Source: Budvicia diplopodorum (GTDB lineage Bacteria > Pseudomonadota > Gammaproteobacteria > Enterobacterales > Enterobacteriaceae). Taken from it: a stretch of 64,000 nt of DNA. Positions 1 to 11,742 of this stretch are shown here, in pieces (position 1 is the stretch's first letter; each line of letters opens with the position of its first letter). A model generated the notes under the pieces. It had not been told where the DNA came from, made no database searches, and worked only from the letters and a program-made list of their open reading frames with translations. Where the stretch lies: NCBI RefSeq assembly GCF_009800925.1, contig NZ_WOYF01000012.1, positions 45,250 to 109,249 of the forward strand, in the 5' to 3' direction. A program made the position numbers and the translations under genes.

Positions 1-1
1 C

Positions 2-2191
2 ACTCGAAAAGCTAAAGAAGCATTTCTTGCAATGCGCATAGAACGTTCAATGTCTAAAGATGAGATTCTTGAACTTTATCTGAACAAAATTTATTTGGGC
101 TATCGAGCCTATGGCGTTGGCTCTGCGGCCCACGTTTACTTTGGTAAAGATGTTAGTCAGTTGACGTTAAGCGAAATGGCTATGATTGCAGGCTTACCGA
201 AAGCGCCGTCGACCTATAACCCGCTTTACTCACACGATCGAGCCCTTGCCCGCCGTAATACTGTGCTTTACCGCATGCTGGAAGAAAAATACATCACCCA
301 GCAAGAGTACATCGATGCAAAAAATACCCCTCTAATTGCTAACTACCATGAGCCTGAAATGGCCTTCGCGGCCCCTTACTTAGCTGAAATGGTACGTCAG
401 GAAATGATGGATCGCTATGGTGAAAATGCCTATACCGACGGCTATAAGGTTTACACCACCATCACCAAAACGTTGCAAACGGCCGCAACGGACGCCGTTC
501 GTAACAATGTAATTCAGTATGATATTCGCCACGGATACCATGGCCCGTCAAACGTCCTGTGGAAACCTAACGAAACGCCGTGGGCTAAGCAGCAAATAGT
601 TGATTCTCTGAAAGCGATACCAAGTTACGGTCCGCTAACGCCAGCAGTTGTAACGCACACTGAAGCACAGCAGGCAACTCTGATGCTGGCTAACGGCGAA
701 CCGCTCGTTTTACCTTTCTCAGCCATGCGCTGGGCGCGCCCGTTTCTCAACGATCGTGCGGTAGGTGCAAGCCCGAAAAAAGTGACCGATGTCGTTCAAT
801 CCGGTCAGCAAATCTGGATACGTAAGAACAACGATAACGAGTGGGTTCTGTCACAAGTACCTAATGTAAACTCGGCCTTAATCTCGTTAAATCCTCACGA
901 CGGAGCCGTTAAGGCGCTGGTCGGTGGATTCGATTTTAACTACAGTAAATTCAACCGAGTTACACAAGCCGTTCGTCAGGCGGGTTCAAACATTAAACCG
1001 TTTGTCTATACTGCCGCATTGGACAAAGGTCTGACGCTTTCGACGCTATTAACCGATTTACCAATCAGCCTGAGCGTTGGCGGCGGTAAAATTTGGTCGC
1101 CGAAAAACTCCCCACCTCAGTATGAGGGTCAGCTACGTCTTCGGGTCGGTCTTGGCCTGTCTAAAAACGTGATGATTGTTCGTGCTATGCGTGCGGTCGG
1201 CGTTGACTATGTTGTAGATTATTTGCCGCGTTTTGGTTTCCCTGCGCAAAATATTTCACGAACAGAATCTCTGGCATTAGGCGCAGCATCCTTTACGCCA
1301 ATGCAGATAGCCCGGGGCTATGCGGTATTTGCCAACGGCGGGTACCTTATCGACCCTTACTTTATTTCAAAAATAGAGAAAGACGATGGTAGCGTAGTAT
1401 TTGAAGCCAAACCGAAAGTCGCCTGCGGATTTGAATGTGATATTCCAGTTGTTTTCGGCAATACCGAAAAGTCTCAGGCATTAATCAGTAATACGATTGA
1501 TTTAAGTACTCAAACGGACGCCAATGCGGTAGCAACAACGCCTCCATCGACCGATCCTAGCGACGATGGCAGCGATGAAGTTGATCCGCTGACAGAAAGT
1601 GCTGTAAACAGTATTGCTCCTGTGCCTAATCTGGAAAAAATCGATCCTAATAAAGTGCCTGTAAAGGTTGATTCACCGTATGCACCGCACGTTATCAGCT
1701 CGGAATTAGCGTTCCTGATGCAGGATGCGTTAAAAAGTGATATCGCGGGTGAACCGGGCGGTGGCTGGAACGGTACCGGCTGGCGTGCGGCAAGAGACCT
1801 GAAACGTAGCGATATTGGTGGCAAAACGGGCACCACCAACGGTTCAAAAGATGCATGGTTCTCCGGGTTTGGTCCTTCAACCGTGACGTCAGTCTGGATT
1901 GGCTTTGACGATCATCGCCGTGGCTTAGGCCGAGGTGAAGCGGGTGCGCAAAGCGCTCAGCCGGCGTGGATTGACTACATGAAAGTTGCATTAAACGGCC
2001 TACCCGTTCAGCAAACGCCAAAACCTAAAGGTATCATCAGCGTGATGATCGATATGTACAACGGCCAGCTGGCCGGTGGCGGGCGGAGTAAATCAGAATA
2101 CTTTATTAAAGGCACTGAGCCAACGTCTCACACGACTTCTGAAATCGGCACAACGGTAACGGAAGGCGGAGAAACCCAAGAGTTGTTCTAA
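2..2191 (+). CDS. mrcA: Penicillin-binding protein 1a, 3' part (start outside window)
   Basis: Bifunctional inner-membrane peptidoglycan synthase: a GT51 glycosyltransferase followed by a class A transpeptidase. The frame is open to the left edge, so the start and membrane anchor are missing. The visible part begins inside GT51 (EILELYLNKIYLG) and runs to the usual ELF C-terminus. Transpeptidase motifs are present: SNIK (active Ser codon at 986), SKN, and KTGTT (Lys codon at 1823). Compared with the E. coli protein as I remember it, the segment before YAPHVI carries a longer Ser/Thr/Asp-rich linker (about 1500-1660), and the loop after FDDHRR is about 15 residues shorter. The gene stands alone, ends at a strong hairpin, and converges with nudE. 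Confidence 0.96.
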   Translation, partial: TRKAKEAFLAMRIERSMSKDEILELYLNKIYLGYRAYGVGSAAHVYFGKDVSQLTLSEMAMIAGLPKAPSTYNPLYSHDRALARRNTVLYRMLEEKYITQQEYIDAKNTPLIANYHEPEMAFAAPYLAEMVRQEMMDRYGENAYTDGYKVYTTITKTLQTAATDAVRNNVIQYDIRHGYHGPSNVLWKPNETPWAKQQIVDSLKAIPSYGPLTPAVVTHTEAQQATLMLANGEPLVLPFSAMRWARPFLNDRAVGASPKKVTDVVQSGQQIWIRKNNDNEWVLSQVPNVNSALISLNPHDGAVKALVGGFDFNYSKFNRVTQAVRQAGSNIKPFVYTAALDKGLTLSTLLTDLPISLSVGGGKIWSPKNSPPQYEGQLRLRVGLGLSKNVMIVRAMRAVGVDYVVDYLPRFGFPAQNISRTESLALGAASFTPMQIARGYAVFANGGYLIDPYFISKIEKDDGSVVFEAKPKVACGFECDIPVVFGNTEKSQALISNTIDLSTQTDANAVATTPPSTDPSDDGSDEVDPLTESAVNSIAPVPNLEKIDPNKVPVKVDSPYAPHVISSELAFLMQDALKSDIAGEPGGGWNGTGWRAARDLKRSDIGGKTGTTNGSKDAWFSGFGPSTVTSVWIGFDDHRRGLGRGEAGAQSAQPAWIDYMKVALNGLPVQQTPKPKGIISVMIDMYNGQLAGGGRSKSEYFIKGTEPTSHTTSEIGTTVTEGGETQELF

Positions 2192-2202
2192 TGGGTCCCA
2201 CG

Positions 2203-2232
2203 AAAAAGCCGTTCAACTGAACGGCTTTTTTC
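2203..2232. terminator. Bidirectional terminator between mrcA and nudE
   Basis: A perfect 12-bp inverted repeat (arms 2203-2214 and 2219-2230, loop AACT) has an A-run on the left and a T-run on the right, so it can end transcripts from both converging genes. Confidence 0.85.
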
Positions 2233-2314
2233 TAACTGTTGGCAAGTTATTGAACTACGCTGTCGGCAGACTCAATAAATTAGATATTAACCCGCGCAAT
2301 AAGATAACCACCCA

Positions 2315-2866
2315 CTACCGCTGATTTAAATATTCCCGGGCCAGAAATAACGCACTAACGTTACGGGCTTCATTAAAATCATGTTGCTCAAGTAGTTTCA
2401 TCATATGACTTCTCGGCCATGGAACCAGCGTTAAAGGTTCGGGTTCATCGCCTTCAAGCCGGTGTTCATATAAATCTTCCGCCAGTACAATCGTCATTGA
2501 GCTGGCAAAATAAGACGGAGCAAGAGTAAGTTTAGACAAAACCGTCAGCTTCCTTGCGCCATACCCTATCTCTTCCATCATTTCCCGATTTGCTGCGACC
2601 AAGATATCTTCATCAGGCTCAACCAACCCTTTAGGAAAGCCAAGCTCGTAGTCTTCTATTGCTACAGCATACTCACGAATTAACAGAATATTGTCATTCA
2701 TAACTGGCACAATCATTACCGCCTGACGCCCTTCGGGTAATAGCCGCTCATAAACCCGATTTTCCCCGTTGCTAAAGATTAAATTGACCGACTGAATCCG
2801 AAACATACGGGAACGGGCTACGGTCTCAACGTTAAGTATTTTGGGTTTCTGATGTGTTTTACTCAT
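2315..2866 (-). CDS. nudE: ADP compounds hydrolase NudE (Nudix)
   Basis: Nudix hydrolase of 183 residues that cleaves ADP-ribose, NADH and diadenosine polyphosphates. The Nudix box is complete (G-x5-E-x7-REMMEEIGY), and the C-terminal DFNEARNVSALFL stretch is typical of NudE. The open frame extends 54 residues further upstream, but that part is not NudE-like. The start at MSKTHQKPKILNVE gives the usual family length and N-terminus, so I use it. The ribosome binding site is weak. The gene is divergent from igaA, as in E. coli. Confidence 0.93.
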   Translation of the reverse strand: MSKTHQKPKILNVETVARSRMFRIQSVNLIFSNGENRVYERLLPEGRQAVMIVPVMNDNILLIREYAVAIEDYELGFPKGLVEPDEDILVAANREMMEEIGYGARKLTVLSKLTLAPSYFASSMTIVLAEDLYEHRLEGDEPEPLTLVPWPRSHMMKLLEQHDFNEARNVSALFLAREYLNQR

Positions 2867-3199
2867 TGGCGATGCCCCGGGCGAAAAAATTCCCATAATG
2901 AAAAATATCTGATTTTGTTTATAATACGGCCGATAATGGTTATAACCTAGCCACCAAGATAACATTGAAAAATGCCCGACGGCACGCCTGATTTTGTATT
3001 CTAGCCTATCACATTTTAATATAGGCAATAGTTAACCGTCTATTTCTGGTAAATTGGTCGGCCGCACACTACAAATAAGAAGAGACATTGCGAAAATAAT
3101 GACGCGTGCCCATACCATAAGTGATGCCGAGAACAGTCTTAATTACGTTAAATAACAATCAACTAAAAAAGTTAACAGGATTATCTGTGAGAGTTTTCC
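2867..3199. other. nudE-igaA divergent intergenic region
   Basis: This 333-bp AT-rich spacer must hold the divergent promoters of nudE and igaA. A TATAAT hexamer occurs at 2920-2925 but lacks a good -35 partner. I see no repeat, RNA gene or convincing operator. Confidence 0.5.
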
Positions 3200-5380
3200 A
3201 TGCTAGTAAGTGATGATGTAAACGCATTCACCCTATTATTGCTTATTACCTTTGTTGTGCTCTTTAGCATGGCCATTTACCAATGGAAGTTACGCAATAA
3301 AGCCAAAAATAGTAAGAATGACTACCACCATTTGCCATTTGTACACAACAAGAGCCGTAAACTATCTTCAGTAGAAAAGCTGGCTATTGATGAATATCTC
3401 GAATTTCTAGAAGCCGATAATCAAGACGGTAGCAAGTCAGCAACACCGATTAAATTATCCCTTATGCCATATAGCGATAATCTTTATTATTTCAATTCTG
3501 CGATTACGATCATCAACGGTTCTGATGAAAAGAGTCCGGGAAAGCGCTATTACATGGATGGCATTGAAATTGCCCTCGAGCCGAGCTGGGCGGAATATCT
3601 TCAGGACGTCAATCAGGTAAGCGTAGTTAAAACTCAAACCATCCCTCTAGTCCTTGAGCTAAATGACCAAAAGCTGATTGACTACGTATTAAGTAAACGC
3701 CAGCAGGGACCATCACCGACGCACTATTCCGAACAGGCTGAACGTAAAATTGAAGAACAAGATGAAAACGTTGAATTAATCCGGCTACGGCAAGAAACCG
3801 TTGAGGAATTTAACTTAAAACATAAAAGGCGGCTGTATGAATCAGTTATTCTTTCCATCGCCTATACCATTATTTTCTTTAGTCTGCTTAGCCCGACGAT
3901 GCTACTACCGTGGTTAATTATTTTAGCCTTGATATTACTGGCCATTGGCATATGGAGATTACTGCGCGACTCAACCAAACGTACCCAGTTTACGATTCAC
4001 TGTTTGCGGGGCGTGCCTAAACGTTGGGGCCTATTCGGTGAATCTGATACCGATCAACTGACCAGTATTTCAGTTGGTACGATTGATTTGATTTATCCCC
4101 CTCACTGGAAGCCGTATGTTGGTTGTGATATCGAGCACCCAACCAACATTGATATTTACCCCAATCGCTACGTCGTTAAGCAAGGCGAATTCTTATCTCT
4201 GCATGATGAATCAGTTAATTTCCCGCTGCACCACTGGGGGAAAAACTTAATTCTGACTATCGCGTCTCTGTTTATCATTATCTTGCTAACGTCATTTATT
4301 TCGTTAAAGCTGCCTCTTGAGCTAAGTGCGGCATGGCTTCAGGGTACAAAAAATATTACCGTGGCTACCCCGGAACAATTAACCGAGGCTAAAGTAAAAA
4401 TTGGCGATAATTTGACTATCAGCGGCACCGGGATGTGCAGTATTCCCGCAATATATCGCAGTGATATTATCTATCCATTCATGCCTTTTGACTGTACAGA
4501 AATGTACTGGGGAGCTGAAAACTTACCGTCGCTCCCCTCTTCCGAAATCATTGATAATGCGATGGCGTTACTGGATAGCGTGAACTACCAGCTTAATCCG
4601 CTGAATAATGAAGTGCTCCACAGGAATCCTGAATTAGCGAAAGCAGCACAACGCGCAGGAATGACGGTAGTTCCAAACTTTTCTGACATTATATTGAAGA
4701 CCGAAAACCTGTGCCGGGATTCCGGCGATTGCCGCAGACTAAAGAATTCCTTATTAGTGCTTAGTAACGAAAAAGAGTGGGAAGGTTTAGTCGAAAAGTC
4801 GCAGAATCATACCCTAAAAAATACTGACGTGTTCTTGCGACCGATGACAGCAGATGCCCTTCGTTCACAGGTTAATTCTATTGTTTCGTCTTTCTTTTAT
4901 AGTCAAACCCACCTCGCGGCTCAGGCACTATATATCAAGCCTCAGGGCGGTTTTTATATCAGAAACGATGACGATGAGAAGCAAATGGTGAGTAGTGATG
5001 CGGCGAAAGATTTAACTCATCCTGATATTTCGCTTGATACGTTATATGACAACATCGCGATAAAACAATGGTTTGAACTTAAGCAACTATCTAGTTCATT
5101 GCTGAATACGCCATTTTCAACCAGCGGTATTGTTATTGAAATCAAAAAAATAGATAACGAAACAACCAAAATTTCATTACACAGCGAATCTAGCCTGATC
5201 TCTTTCTGGCGCTACTTTGGGGCCAGCCTACTGCTTATCATGATGATCGGTAGCCTGCTCTATAATACAATTATGCTAATCATCCGCGTCAGTAAGAACT
5301 CACAGCGAATACTAAAAATTCAAAATTATTATGACCTGTGTTTTGCTAACGATCGGAGCCTCAAGGTTCAGCAAAGCTAA
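3200..5380 (+). CDS. igaA: IgaA/UmoB-family membrane regulator of the Rcs system
   Basis: Inner-membrane protein of 726 residues that matches E. coli YrfF/IgaA along its length (for example HCLRGxPKRWGLFGE, DLIYPPHW, SGTGMC). In the family it restrains the Rcs phosphorelay and is essential when Rcs is intact. Membrane segments are visible at about residues 8-27, a pair at 212-257, 348-373, and 672-697. The large segment between 373 and 672 would be periplasmic. It carries cysteines in C-x-IPA, DCTE and C-RDSGDC, which could form disulfides. It is transcribed with hslR and hslO in the same order as E. coli. The start has GTGAGAG 12-16 bases upstream, a loose Shine-Dalgarno. Confidence 0.93.
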   Translation: MLVSDDVNAFTLLLLITFVVLFSMAIYQWKLRNKAKNSKNDYHHLPFVHNKSRKLSSVEKLAIDEYLEFLEADNQDGSKSATPIKLSLMPYSDNLYYFNSAITIINGSDEKSPGKRYYMDGIEIALEPSWAEYLQDVNQVSVVKTQTIPLVLELNDQKLIDYVLSKRQQGPSPTHYSEQAERKIEEQDENVELIRLRQETVEEFNLKHKRRLYESVILSIAYTIIFFSLLSPTMLLPWLIILALILLAIGIWRLLRDSTKRTQFTIHCLRGVPKRWGLFGESDTDQLTSISVGTIDLIYPPHWKPYVGCDIEHPTNIDIYPNRYVVKQGEFLSLHDESVNFPLHHWGKNLILTIASLFIIILLTSFISLKLPLELSAAWLQGTKNITVATPEQLTEAKVKIGDNLTISGTGMCSIPAIYRSDIIYPFMPFDCTEMYWGAENLPSLPSSEIIDNAMALLDSVNYQLNPLNNEVLHRNPELAKAAQRAGMTVVPNFSDIILKTENLCRDSGDCRRLKNSLLVLSNEKEWEGLVEKSQNHTLKNTDVFLRPMTADALRSQVNSIVSSFFYSQTHLAAQALYIKPQGGFYIRNDDDEKQMVSSDAAKDLTHPDISLDTLYDNIAIKQWFELKQLSSSLLNTPFSTSGIVIEIKKIDNETTKISLHSESSLISFWRYFGASLLLIMMIGSLLYNTIMLIIRVSKNSQRILKIQNYYDLCFANDRSLKVQQS

Positions 5381-5524
5381 TTATCTCGGTGCATCTCATG
5401 GTTCACCCCGAGAGATGCATCTTGATTTCTGGCATTTCGCCCATATGTTTAGTTATCTCAATTTTTCACCCAGTTTTACGCTGTCGGATTGTATCAACTA
5501 CCGCAGAACACGTCGGGAGAATCT

Positions 5525-5932
5525 ATGTTAGCAAACGCAGCGCAAGAGCAGGAAATACGGCTCGATAAATGGCTTTGGGCGGCTCGTTTCTATAAGACCA
5601 GAGCCATCGCCAGAGAAATGGCGGACAGTGGTAAAGTCCACTACAACGGCCAACGGGCTAAACCGAGTAAACTAGTAGAAATTGGCGCTGAAATTCGACT
5701 ACGCCAGGGCAACGATGAGAAAACGATACAAGTTACCGCCCTCAGCCTTCAGCGACGCGGGGCCAATGAGGCTCAGCAACTCTATATTGAAACAGATGAA
5801 AGCATTGCCAAAAGAGAGAGTGTTTCTCAGGCTCGTAAATTGAATGCCTTAACGATGCCTCATCCCGATCGCCGGCCAGACAAGAAAGAGCGCCGCAGCT
5901 TAATCAAATTTAAATATGGTGAAAACGAGTAA
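5525..5932 (+). CDS. hslR: Ribosome-associated heat shock protein Hsp15
   Basis: Protein of 135 residues with an N-terminal S4 RNA-binding domain ([16 protein letters not shown]...GKVHYNG) and a basic C-terminal tail ([14 protein letters not shown]). The family binds free 50S subunits carrying a stalled nascent chain. An upstream in-frame Met adds 12 unlike residues. The Met at 5525 has GGGAGA at a good distance and gives the family length, so I chose it. It lies 144 bp after igaA and 58 bp before hslO, probably one operon. Confidence 0.95.
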   Translation: MLANAAQEQEIRLDKWLWAARFYKTRAIAREMADSGKVHYNGQRAKPSKLVEIGAEIRLRQGNDEKTIQVTALSLQRRGANEAQQLYIETDESIAKRESVSQARKLNALTMPHPDRRPDKKERRSLIKFKYGENE

Positions 5933-5990
5933 CGGGCCTAGATTTTCAGCCAAGCCCCTAATCGTTGCTTACCTTAATGAGAGAAGACAA

Positions 5991-6875
5991 ATGCCAACTG
6001 CAGACACGCTACACCGTTATCTATTTGAAAAACACGATGTCCGGGGTGAGCTTATCTCCCTCAGCAATACTTATAGTCAGGTCCTTGAAAACCATGACTA
6101 TCCGGTTGCCGTTCAGCGCCTGTTAGGTGAAATGTTGGTTGCTACCAGCTTATTAACCGCCACGTTAAAATTTGATGGTGATATTACCGTTCAACTTCAG
6201 GGTGATGGGCCGGTGAAACTGGCAGTGATTAACGGTGATAACTTACAGCAAATGCGCGGTGTTGCTCGGCTACAGGGCGAAGTCGGCGATAGCGATTCAT
6301 TAAAGCAGATGATTGGTCATGGTTACTTAGTAATCACTATCATGCCAAAAGAAGGTGAACGCTATCAGGGCGTTGTTGGCCTTGAGGGTGAAACGGTCGC
6401 TGAATGCATTGAAGATTATTTCCGTCAGTCAGAGCAGCTTCCTACCCGCCTGTTTATTAAAACCGGAGCGCATAACGGTAAGGCTGCTGCTGCGGGTATG
6501 TTACTTCAGGTTTTGCCTGCGCATAAAAGTAACATCAGTGAATTTGAACATCTTGCCGTATTGACTGAGACTATCAAGGCAGAAGAGCTATTTAGCCTAA
6601 ACGTTGAAGAGATTTTGCACCGTTTATACCATGAAGAAGATGTCACCTTGTTTGAATCCCAGAACGTCAGCTTTCACTGTACCTGCTCCAGAGATCGTTG
6701 TGCTCAGGCCCTGATTGCCATTGCACCATCAGAGATTGACTCACTTCTCACTGAAGAAGGTAATATTGATATGCACTGTGACTATTGCGGTAATCACTAT
6801 ATTTTCGAAAAAATGGATATTGAAGCGATTCGTGTAAATAACGGTAGCGATATTGGAAATGACACCCGCCACTAA
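5991..6875 (+). CDS. hslO: Redox-regulated chaperone Hsp33
   Basis: Cytoplasmic holdase of 294 residues, activated by oxidative unfolding. The four redox cysteines that bind zinc in the reduced form are present as CxC (C230, C232) and CxxC (C263, C266). One further Cys follows the first pair. The core signature [21 protein letters not shown] is conserved. The frame is open 25 codons further upstream and overlaps hslR. The start at [13 protein letters not shown] has GAGAGAAG upstream and matches the family N-terminus. It follows hslR. Confidence 0.95.
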   Translation: MPTADTLHRYLFEKHDVRGELISLSNTYSQVLENHDYPVAVQRLLGEMLVATSLLTATLKFDGDITVQLQGDGPVKLAVINGDNLQQMRGVARLQGEVGDSDSLKQMIGHGYLVITIMPKEGERYQGVVGLEGETVAECIEDYFRQSEQLPTRLFIKTGAHNGKAAAAGMLLQVLPAHKSNISEFEHLAVLTETIKAEELFSLNVEEILHRLYHEEDVTLFESQNVSFHCTCSRDRCAQALIAIAPSEIDSLLTEEGNIDMHCDYCGNHYIFEKMDIEAIRVNNGSDIGNDTRH

Positions 6876-6883
6876 ATAATAAA

Positions 6884-6912
6884 GTCGAGAGTGAAACGCC
6901 TTCACTCTCGAC
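6884..6912 (+). terminator. Hairpin after hslO
   Basis: A perfect 12-bp inverted repeat with a 5-base loop (arms 6884-6895 and 6901-6912) lies 8 bp after the hslO stop. It is not followed by a T-run, so intrinsic termination is uncertain. It may instead protect the 3' end. Confidence 0.5.
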
Positions 6913-7095
6913 ACATTAGTCCTATTTTGAGGCTAAATACCTCGCCTTAATCGTTTCACGTCTCATAATCCAGCGACCTAGATCGCATCTCTTATCAAAA
7001 TTTAGAACAATATGCCGAACCTTGATAGTTGTCTCAGTCATCGTCAGGAAAGACTTTACAATCATATTCAGCATTCATCTTTTTGAGGAAAAATT

Positions 7096-8730
7096 ATGAG
7101 CACAAATCGCATCACAGCAAAAGACCTGACAACCTATGGGATACAAGGCGTTACTGAGATCGTTTATAACCCAAGCTATGATTACCTATATAAAGAAGAA
7201 ACACGTTCAGATCTGCAGGGATTTGAAAAAGGCATAATGACTAAGTTAGGTGCAATCGCCGTGGATACCGGTATTTTTACCGGCCGGTCGCCTAAAGATA
7301 AATATATTGTCCGCGATGATACAAGCCGAAATACCGTCTGGTGGGCAGATCAGGGAAAAGGCAAAAACGACAATAAACCGATTACGTCGGCAGTGTGGGG
7401 CGACCTGAAAAAGCTAGTAGCAAATCAGCTTTCTGGTAAGCGCCTGTTTGTGGTTGATGCCTACTGCGGAGCAAATACGGACACCCAGCTTCAGGTACGT
7501 TTTATCACTGAAGTGGCGTGGCAAGCGCACTTCGTTAAGAACATGTTTATTCGCCCGACTGATGAGCAATTACAAAACTTTAAGCCTGATTTTATCGTGA
7601 TGAACGGGGCGAAATGCACCAATCCTGACTGGAAAGCGCAGGGCCTTAACTCTGAAAACTTTGTGGCCTTCAACCTGACCGAGCGGATACAGCTGATCGG
7701 CGGAACCTGGTACGGTGGAGAGATGAAAAAGGGTATGTTCTCTATCATGAACTATCTGCTTCCGCTTAAAGGTATTGCCTCGATGCATTGCTCTGCCAAC
7801 GTGGGCGATAAGGGCGACGTCGCAATCTTCTTCGGCCTGTCCGGCACCGGAAAAACCACGCTGTCGACCGATCCTAAACGCCAGCTTATCGGCGACGATG
7901 AGCACGGCTGGGACGACGACGGGGTATTTAACTTTGAAGGTGGCTGCTACGCCAAAACCATTAAGCTTTCTCAAGAAGCTGAGCCAGATATTTACAACGC
8001 GATTAAGCGAGATGCACTGCTGGAAAACGTCACCGTACTAGATGACGGTAGCGTTGATTTTAACGACGGTTCTAAAACCGAAAATACGCGGGTTTCTTAT
8101 CCGATTTATCATATTCATAATATCGTCAAACCGGTATCTAAAGCCGGACACGCTAAAAAGGTTATTTTCTTAACTGCCGATGCATTTGGCGTATTGCCTC
8201 CCGTTTCCCGTTTAACTCCAGACCAGACTCAGTATCATTTCCTGTCTGGATTTACGGCTAAGCTGGCGGGAACTGAACGCGGAATTACTGAGCCTACGCC
8301 TACCTTCTCAGCCTGCTTTGGCGCAGCCTTCTTATCCTTGCACCCGACGCAATATGCGGAAGTTCTCGTTAAGCGAATGAAAGCCTCTGGCGCTCATGCC
8401 TATCTGGTGAATACCGGCTGGAATGGCACAGGAAAGCGAATCTCCATCAAGGATACCCGAGCCATTATTGACGCCATCCTAAACGGTGAAATTGATAAAG
8501 CCGATTCGTTTACTTTGCCAATTTTTGACCTAGCTGTTCCAACATCCCTTCCGGGCGTTAATCCTGCCATTCTCGACCCACGGGATACTTACGCCAACGA
8601 AGATGAGTGGGAAAAGAAAGCCAAAGAGCTGGCCACGCTGTTTATCACCAACTTTGATAAATACACCGATACACCAGCCGGTGAGGCGCTGATTACTGCA
8701 GGCCCGCATTTAGAAGAAGAGAAAGTTTAA
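7096..8730 (+). CDS. pckA: Phosphoenolpyruvate carboxykinase (ATP)
   Basis: Gluconeogenic enzyme of 544 residues: oxaloacetate + ATP to phosphoenolpyruvate + CO2 + ADP. The ATP-type signatures are intact: the P-loop [11 protein letters not shown] near residue 250, the substrate-binding stretch [14 protein letters not shown], and the metal/phosphate stretch [23 protein letters not shown]. It is a few residues longer than the E. coli enzyme, with extra EEEKV at the C-terminus. A good GAGGAA ribosome binding site precedes the ATG. It is a single gene with its own terminator, convergent with envZ, as in E. coli. Confidence 0.97.
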   Translation: MSTNRITAKDLTTYGIQGVTEIVYNPSYDYLYKEETRSDLQGFEKGIMTKLGAIAVDTGIFTGRSPKDKYIVRDDTSRNTVWWADQGKGKNDNKPITSAVWGDLKKLVANQLSGKRLFVVDAYCGANTDTQLQVRFITEVAWQAHFVKNMFIRPTDEQLQNFKPDFIVMNGAKCTNPDWKAQGLNSENFVAFNLTERIQLIGGTWYGGEMKKGMFSIMNYLLPLKGIASMHCSANVGDKGDVAIFFGLSGTGKTTLSTDPKRQLIGDDEHGWDDDGVFNFEGGCYAKTIKLSQEAEPDIYNAIKRDALLENVTVLDDGSVDFNDGSKTENTRVSYPIYHIHNIVKPVSKAGHAKKVIFLTADAFGVLPPVSRLTPDQTQYHFLSGFTAKLAGTERGITEPTPTFSACFGAAFLSLHPTQYAEVLVKRMKASGAHAYLVNTGWNGTGKRISIKDTRAIIDAILNGEIDKADSFTLPIFDLAVPTSLPGVNPAILDPRDTYANEDEWEKKAKELATLFITNFDKYTDTPAGEALITAGPHLEEEKV

Positions 8731-8770
8731 TCCTCGATAATCCGGCAAATCATTGCCGGTTAAATAAGAC

Positions 8771-8793
8771 AAAGGCGCCGTTGGGCGCCTTTC
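8771..8793. terminator. Terminator between pckA and envZ
   Basis: A 9-bp stem (AAAGGCGCC at 8771-8779 and its complement at 8784-8792) with a GTTG loop is flanked by A-rich and T-rich ends. It lies between two converging genes and can serve both. Confidence 0.8.
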
Positions 8794-8828
8794 TACCGTT
8801 ATACGTATAAGCCAGTACAATTCATTAA

Positions 8829-10882
<2,054 letters not shown>

Positions 10883-11095
10883 AATTTTGCTCCAAAGGTT
10901 TTATTGCCTGACAACAAATAAATTCGAAATGAATAATTAGCTGAGACAATGTAAATTGCATAACTGACAAGAGTAAATTGTTACAAAGATTGATTATCAA
11001 CAAATTAGCTAAAATTTAGCCGTCAAACATACGCTTATTCTTATCAGGAAAACTCGCTAGCAACCCGACGCTGACTATAAATTTATGTCCATAAC

Positions 11096-11578
11096 TTAGT
11101 CAACCGGCTGATAGCTAATGTCTAAAACCCAGTATGTCGCAATACCATTTGGCGTTTGTACGCTCACTTCATCATCGACTTTCTTACCTAAGAGCGCACG
11201 TGCTACTGGAGAATCAATAGAAATCCACTTTTTCGCCGGTTCAAACTCATCTGGACCGACTAAGCGAAAAACGTTCTCTTCGCCTTCTTCATTTTCAACT
11301 TTAACCCAAGCCCCGAAAAAAATTTTACCTTCTTGTTGCACATTAGGATCAACAATTTTTAGCACTTCAAGGCGTTTGGTTAAAAACCTGACCCGACGAT
11401 CGATTTCACGTAATCGCTTTTTGCCATAAATATATTCTGCATTCTCAGAGCGATCGCCCATTGCTGCTGCTTCAGACACCGCCTGAGTGACTATCGGGCG
11501 TTCTTCCCGCCACAAATATTTCAACTCATCATCCAGTGCCTGCCAGCCTTGGCGGGTAATGTAATTGCTTCTTGCCAT
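11096..11578 (-). CDS. greB: Transcript cleavage factor GreB
   Basis: Protein of 160 residues that enters the RNA polymerase secondary channel and stimulates cleavage of backtracked RNA. The N-terminal coiled coil carries the LGDRSENAEY-type tip (here MGDRSENAEYIYGKKRLREIDRRVR). The C-terminal FKBP-like domain ends in the ISIDSPVARALLGK motif typical of Gre factors. YLWREERP near the N-terminus favours GreB over GreA. It is divergent from tex across 164 bp, as in E. coli. Confidence 0.95.
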   Translation of the reverse strand: MARSNYITRQGWQALDDELKYLWREERPIVTQAVSEAAAMGDRSENAEYIYGKKRLREIDRRVRFLTKRLEVLKIVDPNVQQEGKIFFGAWVKVENEEGEENVFRLVGPDEFEPAKKWISIDSPVARALLGKKVDDEVSVQTPNGIATYWVLDISYQPVD

Positions 11579-11742
11579 TAGATTCTCAGCGCTTCAAACT
11601 GTTTCAAATTGTAGCGCAATTAGCGCTAATTGACCCCATTTTATACGTATTAACACCCGATTACCTCTGGTTCTGCTAGCATTTTTATGCAGCAATCCGT
11701 ATAACGACATTAATTTTTTCACTTAGATAGATAGCATTTTTT

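Noticed and set aside
1510..2021. Long minus-strand frames inside mrcA
   Set aside because: They lie entirely within a well-conserved coding region and encode no recognisable protein.
5331..5531. 66-codon plus-strand frame between igaA and hslR
   Set aside because: It overlaps both the end of igaA and the start of hslR in other frames and has irregular composition. I treat it as spacer.
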